From contig NZ_VCPC01000001.1 in the NCBI RefSeq assembly GCF_005938225.1, forward strand, positions 930,001 to 994,000: a stretch of DNA of 64,000 nt. The letters are read 5' to 3'. The translations under genes and the position numbers were made by a program. Of this stretch, positions 36,901-44,760 are shown piece by piece; position 1 is the first letter of the stretch, and each line of letters opens with the position of its first letter. Origin of the DNA: Arenibacterium halophilum (GTDB lineage: Bacteria > Pseudomonadota > Alphaproteobacteria > Rhodobacterales > Rhodobacteraceae). Below the pieces are notes generated by a model, which was not told the DNA's origin, made no database searches, and worked only from the letters and a program-made list of their open reading frames with translations.

Positions 36901-38034
36901 GGTGGCAGACGCAGTTTTCGCCACCACGTCGATTTCGGTAATTCCCAGCGCTTTGAGCCGGAACAGTTCGGCCTTGCGGCTGGCCCCGTCCTGATCCAGA
37001 TCCCGCCAGACGCGCAGTTGGCCAAAGACCGAGTCCTTGCGGTTGATGACCCCGTCATTGTTGTCGTCAAGGGCCGCCAGGATGGAGAACCCATCGCGGC
37101 TGTTGCTGCCAAACAGCTCCGAGGAATCGCTGATCGCACCATCGCCATTCCTGTCCAGCGCCAACAGACCATCATCGGATTGCACCCAGCCCGAGTGTTC
37201 CAGGAAATCATCACCGTCGATGTCCCACATCACGGTGCTGTCCGCCAGCGACACCAGCTCGATCCCGTCCCCGTCAAGATCCAGCACCAGAGGAGAGCTG
37301 TTCAGCGTTGCCTCGACCAGCTTGACAATAACGACAGCGGTCCAATAGGCCGGTTGCAGTTTATATGCGTTCTCGGCTGCCATCATGGCGGCACCTTTTG
37401 CCATAGCGGCGGCACGCTCTGCTTGCGTTGAAGGATCGACGATTCCGTTCGCGGGATCGCTATTGCCGAAAAGTATCCACGGAACGATATCCAACCAGAA
37501 ATGCTTGGCCATATCATCGCCAGAAAAATTGTAGGTCCCGACATTCGTCGGGTCCGTTTCATAAGTTAAAATTTCATCATCAGGACCAACGACATACTCT
37601 TGATGCGCGCCAGGCTCGGTGCTTAGGAATTTCCTATTTCCTTCATTTCCGTCTTCGAGCCTGTGGCCAACCGATTTGCTTGCCGACGATTCGGTAAACT
37701 TCGTGGAATCATCCAGATCAGCGCGGTTCACGGATGTGTCCGTCAGGATCTTTCGTGCGCTATTGATCGTCTCGATATCTTCCAGACTGCGGACCCTGTT
37801 CATTGCCAAAACAGCCTGCGCCTGAGGATTGTTTGCGTGGTTCTTGAATTGGGCTTTGATGTCGTCCAAGTTCTGATTGAACGTCGCGACGGTCTGGGCC
37901 TCCAGAATTCGACGAAGGTCATTGGCCAACATGCCAGAATGTGTTCCCGGCTGCATAAACCCAACTGGGCCCGTACTTCCCTCCCCTATGAGCGCCGCAA
38001 ATTCCTCGCGCGTGGAAATACCTTCAACCAACAT
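33982..38034 (-). CDS. Large RTX protein with three repeated RTX/HCBP modules
   Basis: A 1350-residue protein. Residues 1-240 show no recognisable domain. Residues about 245-345 form a Ca-binding-like DxDGDG region (LVLDLDGDGIELVSL, LDRNGDGAISDSSELFGS, DDNNDGVI) found in FrpC-type and other RTX proteins. Residues 350-655 are unassigned. From about 660 to 1330, blocks of GGxGxDxL repeats alternate with three 'hemolysin-type calcium-binding related' segments (FGKGI-x-ESDI...IETI type) about 185 residues apart. No N-terminal signal peptide is visible, consistent with type I secretion, but no HlyB, HlyD or TolC gene is adjacent. ATG at 38034 is preferred to a TTG four codons upstream. Confidence 0.88.
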   Translation of the reverse strand: MLVEGISTREEFAALIGEGSTGPVGFMQPGTHSGMLANDLRRILEAQTVATFNQNLDDIKAQFKNHANNPQAQAVLAMNRVRSLEDIETINSARKILTDTSVNRADLDDSTKFTESSASKSVGHRLEDGNEGNRKFLSTEPGAHQEYVVGPDDEILTYETDPTNVGTYNFSGDDMAKHFWLDIVPWILFGNSDPANGIVDPSTQAERAAAMAKGAAMMAAENAYKLQPAYWTAVVIVKLVEATLNSSPLVLDLDGDGIELVSLADSTVMWDIDGDDFLEHSGWVQSDDGLLALDRNGDGAISDSSELFGSNSRDGFSILAALDDNNDGVINRKDSVFGQLRVWRDLDQDGASRKAELFRLKALGITEIDVVAKTASATNAGHDVSHVSTFTMTDGSGGVLTRAIEDIWFNYDNTNSLYRPDFDIDLSVVLLPDLRGYGNIPHLRLAMMEGHERSDALRPLVAQLDGLSFAQMFRNPDDTAALVRDILFTWAGVDQVDPDSRGAYIDARMLHFLEAFTDEPFRQRGYSPDPFIFASRDLMEGFDIAYDNAYARLLAQTSGHLLFDDEISYDNLLDSFSGGTTLNATYLAELANIARTGEDALVVWQSAVRMIEFTVGVSALKEASKIDLNEAIKGSVNGLDLAAVLASLDFESFAGGTFRGTNGDDTLAGRVGDDFIYGDYGDDTLNGRVGADTINGGGGDDTLIGGIGADLIRGSFGADIYRYARGHGVDTYAEEGHEHDTILLGKGIKRGDLTIERVSNGDLRILIAGEAPGAIYIEDQFTSGGHIETIQLNSGARIELDQTAYTLVGSQDDDRLYGVGWGGLKNDTILGGAGNDIMYAAAPNQYGFERNKLLGQLGDDSLYGDRGADRLLGGGGDDYIAGNLGNDIITGGRGDDILYDAGGDDTYRFARGDGIDHIEDIRGEDVLAFGKGITESDISAIRRGNSQLELQLDGGRKGTVLIDNQFDPLGGIETIRVRGGVTLDYSTTEFTTLGTGGADTIYGIRFGGSPVDRIYGRGGNDTIYAQGVNSYEFNANWLYGEAGNDRLYGGRGDDVLEGGTGRDVIQGYQGDDLLTGGRGRDKIYGGQGDDTYRFDYGDGVDQIHEEMGNDRILFGDGISVDDLQMVRIGNSTLRITVDGGAGGQIEVRSQFDYRGAVETLEFADGSTLDLTATAFVTRGTERADSILGIRYGGSAVDRIYGGGGNDTIYAEGANSYDYTANWLYGENGNDWLYGGRGDDVIEGGEGNDYLYGDLGDDLLTGGAGNDQLYGAQGTDTFVYSGGRDTILDFDGDLLHLSTSVWGDGAQTVGEVMSFATVTGSNTLFVFDEDNRLLVDGFTDLAAIEAAITLI

Positions 38035-38902
38035 GTATCGCCCCAATCAGATCAAAAAAATTCCGAGTAGGTTAGAAGGCCAGATCGATTCGAAGCAACT
38101 GTGAAAGGTCGCCTCCATACTTTGGAAGCGTCGCGACAAGCGTGTTCAAATGGCCTGTCGAGGCAGGTAGCCTTCAGTGCGTCCTCCTGCCAATCGCACG
38201 CAGCTCACTGGACTTATCTAGCACCAGACGACCAATGCGGCCGTGCCCAGCTCAGTCGAAACGCGCCAGCGGTGCCCCCCAAACCTCGGATACGGGTTCA
38301 GGTGAGAAACCGATACCTGCGGCTCTTAGACATACAGGACGTGTTAGCGACCCAAGCGGCGATCAAAGCAACCGGATCCGTCGCGATGCCTGTATCGACC
38401 TGCTCCAAGCATCGCATTGAACAGCCCGTCTTGCCAAAGATGCGCAGCACGGCCGGGATCACCATCGTGACTCGACCCCGGCCAAGGGCCAGGCAACTGA
38501 CCGAAGAAACAAGCGTCGATCAGCGACAAGAACGATATCGGTGAGGCACAGAGAACCACATGCGTCGGGACGGAAAACCGGCTCTCTTTGCCTCGATCCA
38601 TTGCAGGCGGCGCGCTGACGAAGGGGGGCTGCAGAACCGATCTTGATGAACCGAGACGAGCAGGCGTGGCGCACACGAATCCCCATCCCGGAAATCATAC
38701 CTTGGTAGATCAACAGCCTACCGCCATATCGCCTCTCAGAAAACACCCGCAGCCACCGATTGCGTTTCCACAACCGCGCGTTCCGCTTTTCTTTCGGGCC
38801 CCTTTCCTACCGGACCACGTTCCGTTCGGATACCTCATTTTGAGCACGCCAGGCTGCCAGGATATGCGTTACCGGCCAGTTTTACGTGTGCGTTTATGCC
38901 AT
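38035..38902. other. 868-base region without a supportable gene
   Basis: Base composition is clearly less GC-rich than the flanks, and open frames on both strands are short and lack codon bias or Shine-Dalgarno sites. On the minus strand around 38340-38560 short hydrophobic and Asp/Pro-rich stretches appear in more than one frame, as in a decayed gene, but I cannot name a parent family. The AT-rich stretch near 38048-38075 (ATCAAAAAAATTCC) may belong to the promoter of the large RTX gene. Confidence 0.6.
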
Positions 38903-40426
38903 TCAGAGGTCCGCCATAAACGCGTCTGGAATATTCTGGTAACAGACCGGCCGCAGGAAACGGCGGATCGAGAGTGTGCCAACCGAGGTGGCGCCAAAAT
39001 TGGTCGACGCCGGATAGGGCCCGCCGTGAACCATGCTGTCGGCCACCTCGACCCCGGTCGGAAAGCCGTTGACCAGCACTCGGCCCGCCATCCGCTCAAG
39101 GATCGGCATCAGGGCGCGCGCCGCTTCCATATCGGCGTCGTCCATGTGCAGCGTCGCGGTCAGCTGGCCGTGGAACCCGCGCGCAAGATCGGCCATGGCG
39201 CCCGGCCCGTCCACGCGCACCACCAGCCCGAGCGGGCCGAACACCTCTTCGCCCAGGGCGGCATCGCTCAGGTAGGTGTCTGCATCGGTTTCATAAAGAT
39301 TCGGTAAAGCCCTGCGGCCCTCGGAGTCTTTCGTCAGGACGGGGCGCACCGCATTGCGGGTGTCAAACCGCGATTTACCTTTTCTGAACGCCTCGGCGAT
39401 ACCGTCGGTCAGCATGGTCTGCGCGCTCTGCCCCTCCAGCGCACTGGCCGCCGCCGCCACGAAGGCATCGCCATCTGACCCCAGCGGCACCACCGCGATG
39501 CCGGGATTTGTACAGAACTGCCCGGCCCCCATAGTCAGGGAGCCAGCCCAACCCGCGCCGATGTCCGCCCCCCGGCGGGACAGCGCATTCGGAAGGAGAA
39601 ACATCGGGTTTACTGACCCTAGTTCGCCGAAGAACGGGATCGGCTCGGGCCGTGCGGCACACAGATCGAACAGGGCGCGCCCCCCTGCCAGCGATCCGGT
39701 GAAGCCGACCGCCTTTATGCGCGGGTGTTGCACCAGCGCGGTGCCGACATCGCGCTTGCCGCCCTGGATCAGGGAAAACACGCCCGGGTGCAGCCCGCAG
39801 GCGACGATCGCGGCATGCACTGCCTCGGCCACGATTTCGCCGGTGCCGGGATGGGCCGAGTGGCCCTTGACCACCACGGGACAGCCCGCCGCAAGCGCCG
39901 CGGCGGTGTCGCCACCGGCGGTTGAAAAGGCCAGCGGAAAGTTCGATGCACCGAACACGGCCACCGGACCGATCGGGCGCTGGATCATCTTCAGATCGGG
40001 GCGCGGCAGCGGGGCGCGATCTGGCAGCGCCGCGTCATGGCGGCGGTCAAGATAGTCACCCGCGCGGATGTGGCTGGCAAACAGGCGCAGCTGGCCGGTG
40101 GTGCGGCCCCGTTCGCCTTGCAGCCGCGCTTCGGGCAGGCCGGATTCCTGCGCGCCGATCAAGGTGATCGCCTCGGCGCGTGCCTCGATTTCGTCGGCGA
40201 TGCGGTCAAGAAACCCGGCGCGCGCCTCGCGCGTGGTATAGCCGTAGGTCCAGAATGCATCTTCGGCGGCCTCGCAGGCACGGTTGACCAGATCGGGCGT
40301 GCCGATCGAGAACGCATGCGCAGGGCCATGGGCCGGCTCGGATTGGAAGGTGGCATCGCCAGTAACCCAGTCGCCCGCAATCAGGTGCTTGCCATGTGGG
40401 GTGAAATCGGGGGGTGTGCCGTTCAT
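38903..40426 (-). CDS. Alpha-ketoglutaric semialdehyde dehydrogenase-type aldehyde dehydrogenase
   Basis: A 507-residue NAD(P)+-dependent ALDH. Catalytic residues are in place: Cys305 in GAGQFCTNPG, Glu268 in FFGELGSVNP and Asn162 in FGASNFPLAF. The short FFGELGSVNP and the overall sequence fit the 2,5-dioxovalerate (KGSA) dehydrogenase group, which makes 2-oxoglutarate in non-phosphorylative pentose, glucarate and hydroxyproline routes. It is the last gene of the 14-gene minus-strand run, 115 bases after the FAH-family gene, whose expected product would be its substrate. The pathway role is inferred from that pairing. Confidence 0.9.
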   Translation of the reverse strand: MNGTPPDFTPHGKHLIAGDWVTGDATFQSEPAHGPAHAFSIGTPDLVNRACEAAEDAFWTYGYTTREARAGFLDRIADEIEARAEAITLIGAQESGLPEARLQGERGRTTGQLRLFASHIRAGDYLDRRHDAALPDRAPLPRPDLKMIQRPIGPVAVFGASNFPLAFSTAGGDTAAALAAGCPVVVKGHSAHPGTGEIVAEAVHAAIVACGLHPGVFSLIQGGKRDVGTALVQHPRIKAVGFTGSLAGGRALFDLCAARPEPIPFFGELGSVNPMFLLPNALSRRGADIGAGWAGSLTMGAGQFCTNPGIAVVPLGSDGDAFVAAAASALEGQSAQTMLTDGIAEAFRKGKSRFDTRNAVRPVLTKDSEGRRALPNLYETDADTYLSDAALGEEVFGPLGLVVRVDGPGAMADLARGFHGQLTATLHMDDADMEAARALMPILERMAGRVLVNGFPTGVEVADSMVHGGPYPASTNFGATSVGTLSIRRFLRPVCYQNIPDAFMADL

Positions 40427-40541
40427 AGGAGGATCCTTTTGAATGGGGAAGGAAGAGGGCGCCGTCGATCACCGAAGGCCCCAAAGAGTTTATTGAAAGG
40501 TGACGGCGGCGGGCATGCCCACCACCTTGGCAGAGGCCCGG

Positions 40542-41678
40542 CTACACCAGCCCGCGTTGCGCTAGGTTCGCCATCAACGCCCGCACACCAAAGTGCCACT
40601 CGGGGCATTCGGTCGACAGGCGCACAGTGTTGACCAACGCGCCCAGACCGGGCGCCGCGATCCTGACCACATCCCCGGATTTATGTGTGAACCCTTGCCC
40701 CGGTTCGTCGCGGTCTTCTGTCGGGGCAAACAGCGTGCCCAAAAACAGCATCACCCCGTCGGGGTACTGGTGATGGCGCCCGATGGTCTGCGCCACCAGA
40801 TCAGCCGGATCCCGGCTGATTTCAGCCATTGAGGATTGGCCCGTCATCTCATAGCCACCCGCGCCCGTCACCGTCAGATCCAGCGTGGCGGCGCGCACGT
40901 CATCCAGCGAAAACCCGTCGTCGAACAGGCGGATCATCGGCCCGATGGCGCAGCTGGCGTTGTTGTCCTTGGCCTTGCCCAACAACAGGGCCGAGCGGCC
41001 TTCGACATCGCGCAGGTTCACATCGTTGCCCAGCGTCGCGCCAAGGATACGGCCCGTGCTGCTGACGGCCAGCACGATTTCCGGCTCGGGGTTGTTCCAT
41101 GTCGAAATCGGGTGCAGCCCCACCTCGGCGTTAGGCCCGACCGAGGACAACGGCTGCGCCTTGGTGAAGACCTCGGCGTCGGGGCCGATCCCCACCTCTA
41201 GATACTGGCTCCACAGCCCTTCGGCCTGGAGCGCGGCCTTGACCTCTGCCGCCTCGGGCGAACCGGCGCGCAGATTGCGCAGGCTGTCTCCGATCAGTGC
41301 CCCGATGCGGGCGCGCACCTCGGCTGCGCGGGCGGGGTCGCCGGCGGCCTGCTCTTCGATCACGCGTTCCACCATCGAGCGCGCGAAAGTCACGCCGCAG
41401 GCCTTGATCGCCTGCAGGTCGCAGGGCGCCAGCAGGTGCAGCCGATCGGGATCCGGGGCCACATCCGCAATATCGCCGACCGGACCAAGCGCCCGCCCGG
41501 GCAGATCACGCAGAATAGCGGCGGGGTCGTCGGCGTCCAACAGATGCGACACGGTCGGAAATGCGCGCGAGGTGACATCACACAGCTGGCCGTCGCGCAC
41601 GGTGACGACGGCAGGCCCCTTCACATCGGGCAGCCAGGCGCGGCCCAGCCAAAGAGCGGTATCGTCTTGCAGACTCAT
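40542..41678 (-). CDS. FAH-family dehydratase, XylX-like (2-keto-3-deoxy-sugar-acid dehydratase)
   Basis: A 378-residue fumarylacetoacetate-hydrolase-fold protein. The C-terminal catalytic domain includes VGIGPDAEVFTKAQPLSSVG, NNPEPEIVLAVSSTG (metal-binding Glu residues) and the end motif WHFGVRALMANLAQRGLV, close to the end of Caulobacter XylX. In the Weimberg pathway that enzyme dehydrates 2-keto-3-deoxy-pentonate to alpha-ketoglutaric semialdehyde, the substrate of the dehydrogenase encoded next. Length fits this branch (about 390) rather than the shorter FAH-domain hydrolases. The gene follows the enoyl-CoA hydratase by 20 bases. Confidence 0.85.
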   Translation of the reverse strand: MSLQDDTALWLGRAWLPDVKGPAVVTVRDGQLCDVTSRAFPTVSHLLDADDPAAILRDLPGRALGPVGDIADVAPDPDRLHLLAPCDLQAIKACGVTFARSMVERVIEEQAAGDPARAAEVRARIGALIGDSLRNLRAGSPEAAEVKAALQAEGLWSQYLEVGIGPDAEVFTKAQPLSSVGPNAEVGLHPISTWNNPEPEIVLAVSSTGRILGATLGNDVNLRDVEGRSALLLGKAKDNNASCAIGPMIRLFDDGFSLDDVRAATLDLTVTGAGGYEMTGQSSMAEISRDPADLVAQTIGRHHQYPDGVMLFLGTLFAPTEDRDEPGQGFTHKSGDVVRIAAPGLGALVNTVRLSTECPEWHFGVRALMANLAQRGLV

Positions 41679-41698
41679 TGTATTCCCTTGTCCCTGTG

Positions 41699-42466
41699 TC
41701 AGCGGCGCGAAAAGTCAGGTGTGCGTTTCTCGGCGAAGGCCGCGCGCCCCTCGGCGGCGTCTTCGGTGGCAAAGCATACCGCCTGCAGATCGCGTTCATA
41801 GGCCACGGCGCGTTCCAGCGGCATGTTATAGGCCGCTTTCAGGTTGGCGCGCGCGGTTTCCGCCGCGATCGGCGCGCGGCTGGCGATGGTGGCCGCAATG
41901 GCCCGGGCGCGGTCCAGCAGCGCGTCGGGCGCCGTGACCTCGCTGACCAGCCCCCAGCCCAGCGCCTGCGCGGCATCGACGGGGTCGCCCGTCATCACCA
42001 TCATCGCGGCGTTCGACGGGCCGATGGAATGGGCCAGCAGCGCGGTCATCCCGCCCCCGCCGATCCAGCCCAGCTTGATTTCCGGCGCGGCCATGCGGGC
42101 CGTGTCGGACGCGATGCGAATGTCGCAAGACAGCGCCATTTCCAGCCCGCCGCCAAAGGCATAGCCGTTGATGGCGGCAATCGACGGCTTCAGCAGCGCG
42201 CGCAGCGCATCGCAATATTCGGGCCGGTTGCGGAAATCCCACGGGGTGGCATAGCGGTCCAGCTCGGCAATGTCGGACCCGGCACAGAACGCCTTGCCGG
42301 TGCCGGTCAGCACCACGGCGCGCACGGCCGGGTCGGTGTTGCAGCGCTCGACCGCTTCGATCATCAGCGCGGCCATCTCGGGCGTCATCGCGTTCAGCTT
42401 GTCGGGGCGGTTGTAGGTGATCGTGGCCACGGGGCCGTCGATGTCCAGGGTCAGCGGCGCGCTCAT
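41699..42466 (-). CDS. Enoyl-CoA hydratase/isomerase (crotonase family)
   Basis: A 255-residue crotonase-fold protein. The CoA-binding AFCAGSDIAELDRYATPWDF, the oxyanion-forming AINGYAFGGGLEMALSCDIR and the Glu-containing APEIKLGWIGGGGMT motif are present, so a hydratase or isomerase acting on a CoA thioester is likely. It overlaps the upstream binding-protein-like gene by ATGA, which in turn overlaps the CoA-transferase gene in the same way. It is unusual in a sugar operon; its substrate is presumably the thioester made by the neighbouring CoA-transferase. Confidence 0.9.
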   Translation of the reverse strand: MSAPLTLDIDGPVATITYNRPDKLNAMTPEMAALMIEAVERCNTDPAVRAVVLTGTGKAFCAGSDIAELDRYATPWDFRNRPEYCDALRALLKPSIAAINGYAFGGGLEMALSCDIRIASDTARMAAPEIKLGWIGGGGMTALLAHSIGPSNAAMMVMTGDPVDAAQALGWGLVSEVTAPDALLDRARAIAATIASRAPIAAETARANLKAAYNMPLERAVAYERDLQAVCFATEDAAEGRAAFAEKRTPDFSRR

Positions 42467-43563
42467 GCTTGGGCCTTTTCGATGGATGCGTGGAACATGC
42501 GGGCCAGCTCGTCCACCGCCTGGGCGGCGGGGCGGCGGGTGGAAAGCGCATCGCGCAGATGCGCCGAGGCTGCCGTCTGGAACGCGATATAGCCGTTGTG
42601 GCGCGGGCGGATCGCCGCCGCGCGCAGGGTGTCAGCGGTATCGGCGTAAAAGTTGCCCCAGGCCGCGTTGATGCGCGGATCGGCCCAGGCGGCCGCCAGA
42701 CCGGGCTGGCCGTCGTTGTCGGGGATCAGCCCGCGTTGGGCCGTCTCGGACATCAGCATCAGCAGATGCGCGCGCAAGGCATCCGTCATGGTGCAGCGCC
42801 GCGAGACCGCGATGCCGGTGCCGCCAAGGATCGACCCGGGCCGCCCGCCGGCGCGCGGCGCATTCGCAAACCGCAGCGGATGCGCACGGGTTGGCGCGGC
42901 ATAGTTCACATAGCCATAGATCAGCGGGCATAGCGCCACATCGTCCTGCGCGCTCATGTGGTTCAGGATGCCGATGGGGTTCAGCGCGGCGGTGCTGGCA
43001 GGGCTGTGTGCCGCCAGCTCGGCCAGGATGTCATAGGCTTCGCGCGCCACGTCGGGCGCGACCCAGCCGCCATCGCGCAGGTCCAGCCCCGCATCCAGCG
43101 CGGCGCAGACCGACAGGAACGACAGCGCCGCATGTGGCCCGGCCAACGACAGGGCAACGCCGCCCTGCCCCGACAGTCGCAACACCTCGTCCCACGTTGT
43201 CGGGCGCGCCTCTGTCAGGTCGGGGCGCAAGGCCATGACCTGCGTCGCCGCATCCAGCGGCAGCGCCCATTGCCGCCCCGCCATCGCATAGCTGGCGAAA
43301 CTGGGCCCCATGGCGGCATCGGCGATCCGGGCCAGATCTTCGGCCTCGAACACCTGATCCAGCGGAAGGATGCACCCCTCGGCCAGCGCCTCGCCCAGGT
43401 GAGGGTGATCCAGCACGACAAGGTCATATTCGGCGCAGAGCCTGGCAATCGGGGCGCTTTCGAACCCTTCCAGCGGTTGCGTCTCCCATGTCACCGGGCC
43501 ACCGGCGGCGGCCAGCGCATTATAGCCGCGCGGGTGATCCCATGTCAGGCCGCGCGCGCTCAT
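42463..43563 (-). CDS. Cytoplasmic homologue of an extracellular solute-binding protein
   Basis: A 366-residue protein resembling family 1 solute-binding proteins of ABC importers (hinge-type segments VVLDHPHLGEALAEGCILPL, ALPLDAATQVMALRPDL, WDEVLRLSGQGGVALSLAGP). It has no signal peptide, Tat motif or lipobox: it begins MSARGLTWDHPRGYNALAAA directly at the mature-like fold, and the in-frame DNA upstream is antisense-like sequence of the CoA-transferase gene. It must therefore stay in the cytoplasm. ATGA overlaps link it to the CoA-transferase before it and the enoyl-CoA hydratase after it. Possible roles are a metabolite sensor, a substrate carrier or a repurposed enzyme; none is established. 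Confidence 0.8.
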   Translation of the reverse strand: MSARGLTWDHPRGYNALAAAGGPVTWETQPLEGFESAPIARLCAEYDLVVLDHPHLGEALAEGCILPLDQVFEAEDLARIADAAMGPSFASYAMAGRQWALPLDAATQVMALRPDLTEARPTTWDEVLRLSGQGGVALSLAGPHAALSFLSVCAALDAGLDLRDGGWVAPDVAREAYDILAELAAHSPASTAALNPIGILNHMSAQDDVALCPLIYGYVNYAAPTRAHPLRFANAPRAGGRPGSILGGTGIAVSRRCTMTDALRAHLLMLMSETAQRGLIPDNDGQPGLAAAWADPRINAAWGNFYADTADTLRAAAIRPRHNGYIAFQTAASAHLRDALSTRRPAAQAVDELARMFHASIEKAQA

Positions 43564-44753
43564 GGCTCGCCCCGCCCGATGGCGCCAGCCTGCGCCATCT
43601 CTCCGATCTCGGCGTCGGAAAACCCGACCGCGCGCAGGATGTCGTCGGTATGTTCGCCGGTCAGCGGCGCACCCCGGCGCAACTCGGACGGGCTGCGCGA
43701 AAAGCGGATCGGAAAGCCGGGGGTTTTGACATGCCCCTCGGTCGGGTGATCGTATTCGATGAAGGTGCCGTTGTGGGCAATCTGCGGGTCGGCCACCAGG
43801 TCGGCATAGCCATAGACCGGCCCGGCCCAGATGCCCTCGGCCGCCAGCCGCGACAGACAGTCGGCGCTGGTGAAGCGCGCAATCGCCTCGCGCACCGCGG
43901 CAAAGGTGGCATCGCGGTCGTCCCAGCCGGCGCGCACCTCGTCCAGTTCGGCCAGCGCGGGGGCGTTCAGCGCGCGGGCAAGCCCCGGAAAATTCGGCAT
44001 CGCCAGCGCGATATAGCCATCCTGCGTCGCGAAGGTGCCATAGGGCGCGCGGATATAGACATGGGCGTGCGGCTCGGCGCTGCGCTCCTGCGGCTTGTGA
44101 CCGACCGTGAAGACCGACAGTTCCTGCATCTGAAGCGTGGTGATCGCGTCCAGCATGTTCACCTCGACCTTCTGGCCCTCGCCCGTGCGTTCGCGGTGCA
44201 GCAGCGCGGCCAGCGCGCCCTCGAAGGCGGTATAGGCGGTGACGGCATCCACAAGGTACTGCCCGGCCGCCTGCGGCGGTTCGCCCTTGCGACCCGTCGA
44301 CATCATCGCACCCGACATGGCCTGCAACAGCAGGTCCTGCCCCGGGCGCTGCGCGTGGGGGCCGTCTTCGCCGTAGCCCGTCATCGAGACATAGATCAGC
44401 CCCGGGTTGATCGACGAGAGCGTGTCGTAATCCACGCCCAGCCGCCCGGCCACACCCGCGCGGTAGTTCTGGATGAACACATCCGCCTTGGCCACCAGCC
44501 TGCGGATGATCGCCTGCCCGGCTTCGGACTTCAGATCGACGGCCAGCGAGCGTTTGTTGCGGTTCAGCGACAGGAACGACACGTTGATCTTGTTGCCGGT
44601 GATGCCGCCTGCCGGGGCGTGGCGCTGCCATTCACCCGCCACCGGTTCGACCTTGATGACATCCGCGCCCAGATCGCCCAGCCGTTGCGCGGCAAAGGGC
44701 CCCGCCATCGCGATCGAACAGTCCAGCACGGTATAACCCGTCAGAATTCCCAT
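43560..44753 (-). CDS. Family III CoA-transferase (CaiB/BaiF)
   Basis: A 397-residue enzyme of the formyl-CoA/carnitine CoA-transferase family. The N-terminus LTGYTVLDCSIAMAGPFAAQ and RLGDLGADVIKVEP is typical, and the catalytic Asp lies in QDLLLQAMSGAMMSTG (GQDLL). It transfers CoA between carboxylic acids. The ATG at 44753 gives the family start; a TGAGG precedes it, overlapping the end of the SDR gene. It overlaps the cytoplasmic binding-protein-like gene (ATGA). Donor and acceptor are unknown; a hydroxylated or unsaturated acid derived from the sugar substrate is possible. Confidence 0.92.
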   Translation of the reverse strand: MGILTGYTVLDCSIAMAGPFAAQRLGDLGADVIKVEPVAGEWQRHAPAGGITGNKINVSFLSLNRNKRSLAVDLKSEAGQAIIRRLVAKADVFIQNYRAGVAGRLGVDYDTLSSINPGLIYVSMTGYGEDGPHAQRPGQDLLLQAMSGAMMSTGRKGEPPQAAGQYLVDAVTAYTAFEGALAALLHRERTGEGQKVEVNMLDAITTLQMQELSVFTVGHKPQERSAEPHAHVYIRAPYGTFATQDGYIALAMPNFPGLARALNAPALAELDEVRAGWDDRDATFAAVREAIARFTSADCLSRLAAEGIWAGPVYGYADLVADPQIAHNGTFIEYDHPTEGHVKTPGFPIRFSRSPSELRRGAPLTGEHTDDILRAVGFSDAEIGEMAQAGAIGRGEP

Positions 44754-44760
44754 GATTGCC

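Noticed and set aside
38101-38544. Plus-strand frame of 147 codons in the gap beside the large RTX gene
   Set aside because: No start site, no codon bias and no protein family resemblance; probably chance open frame in lower-GC DNA.
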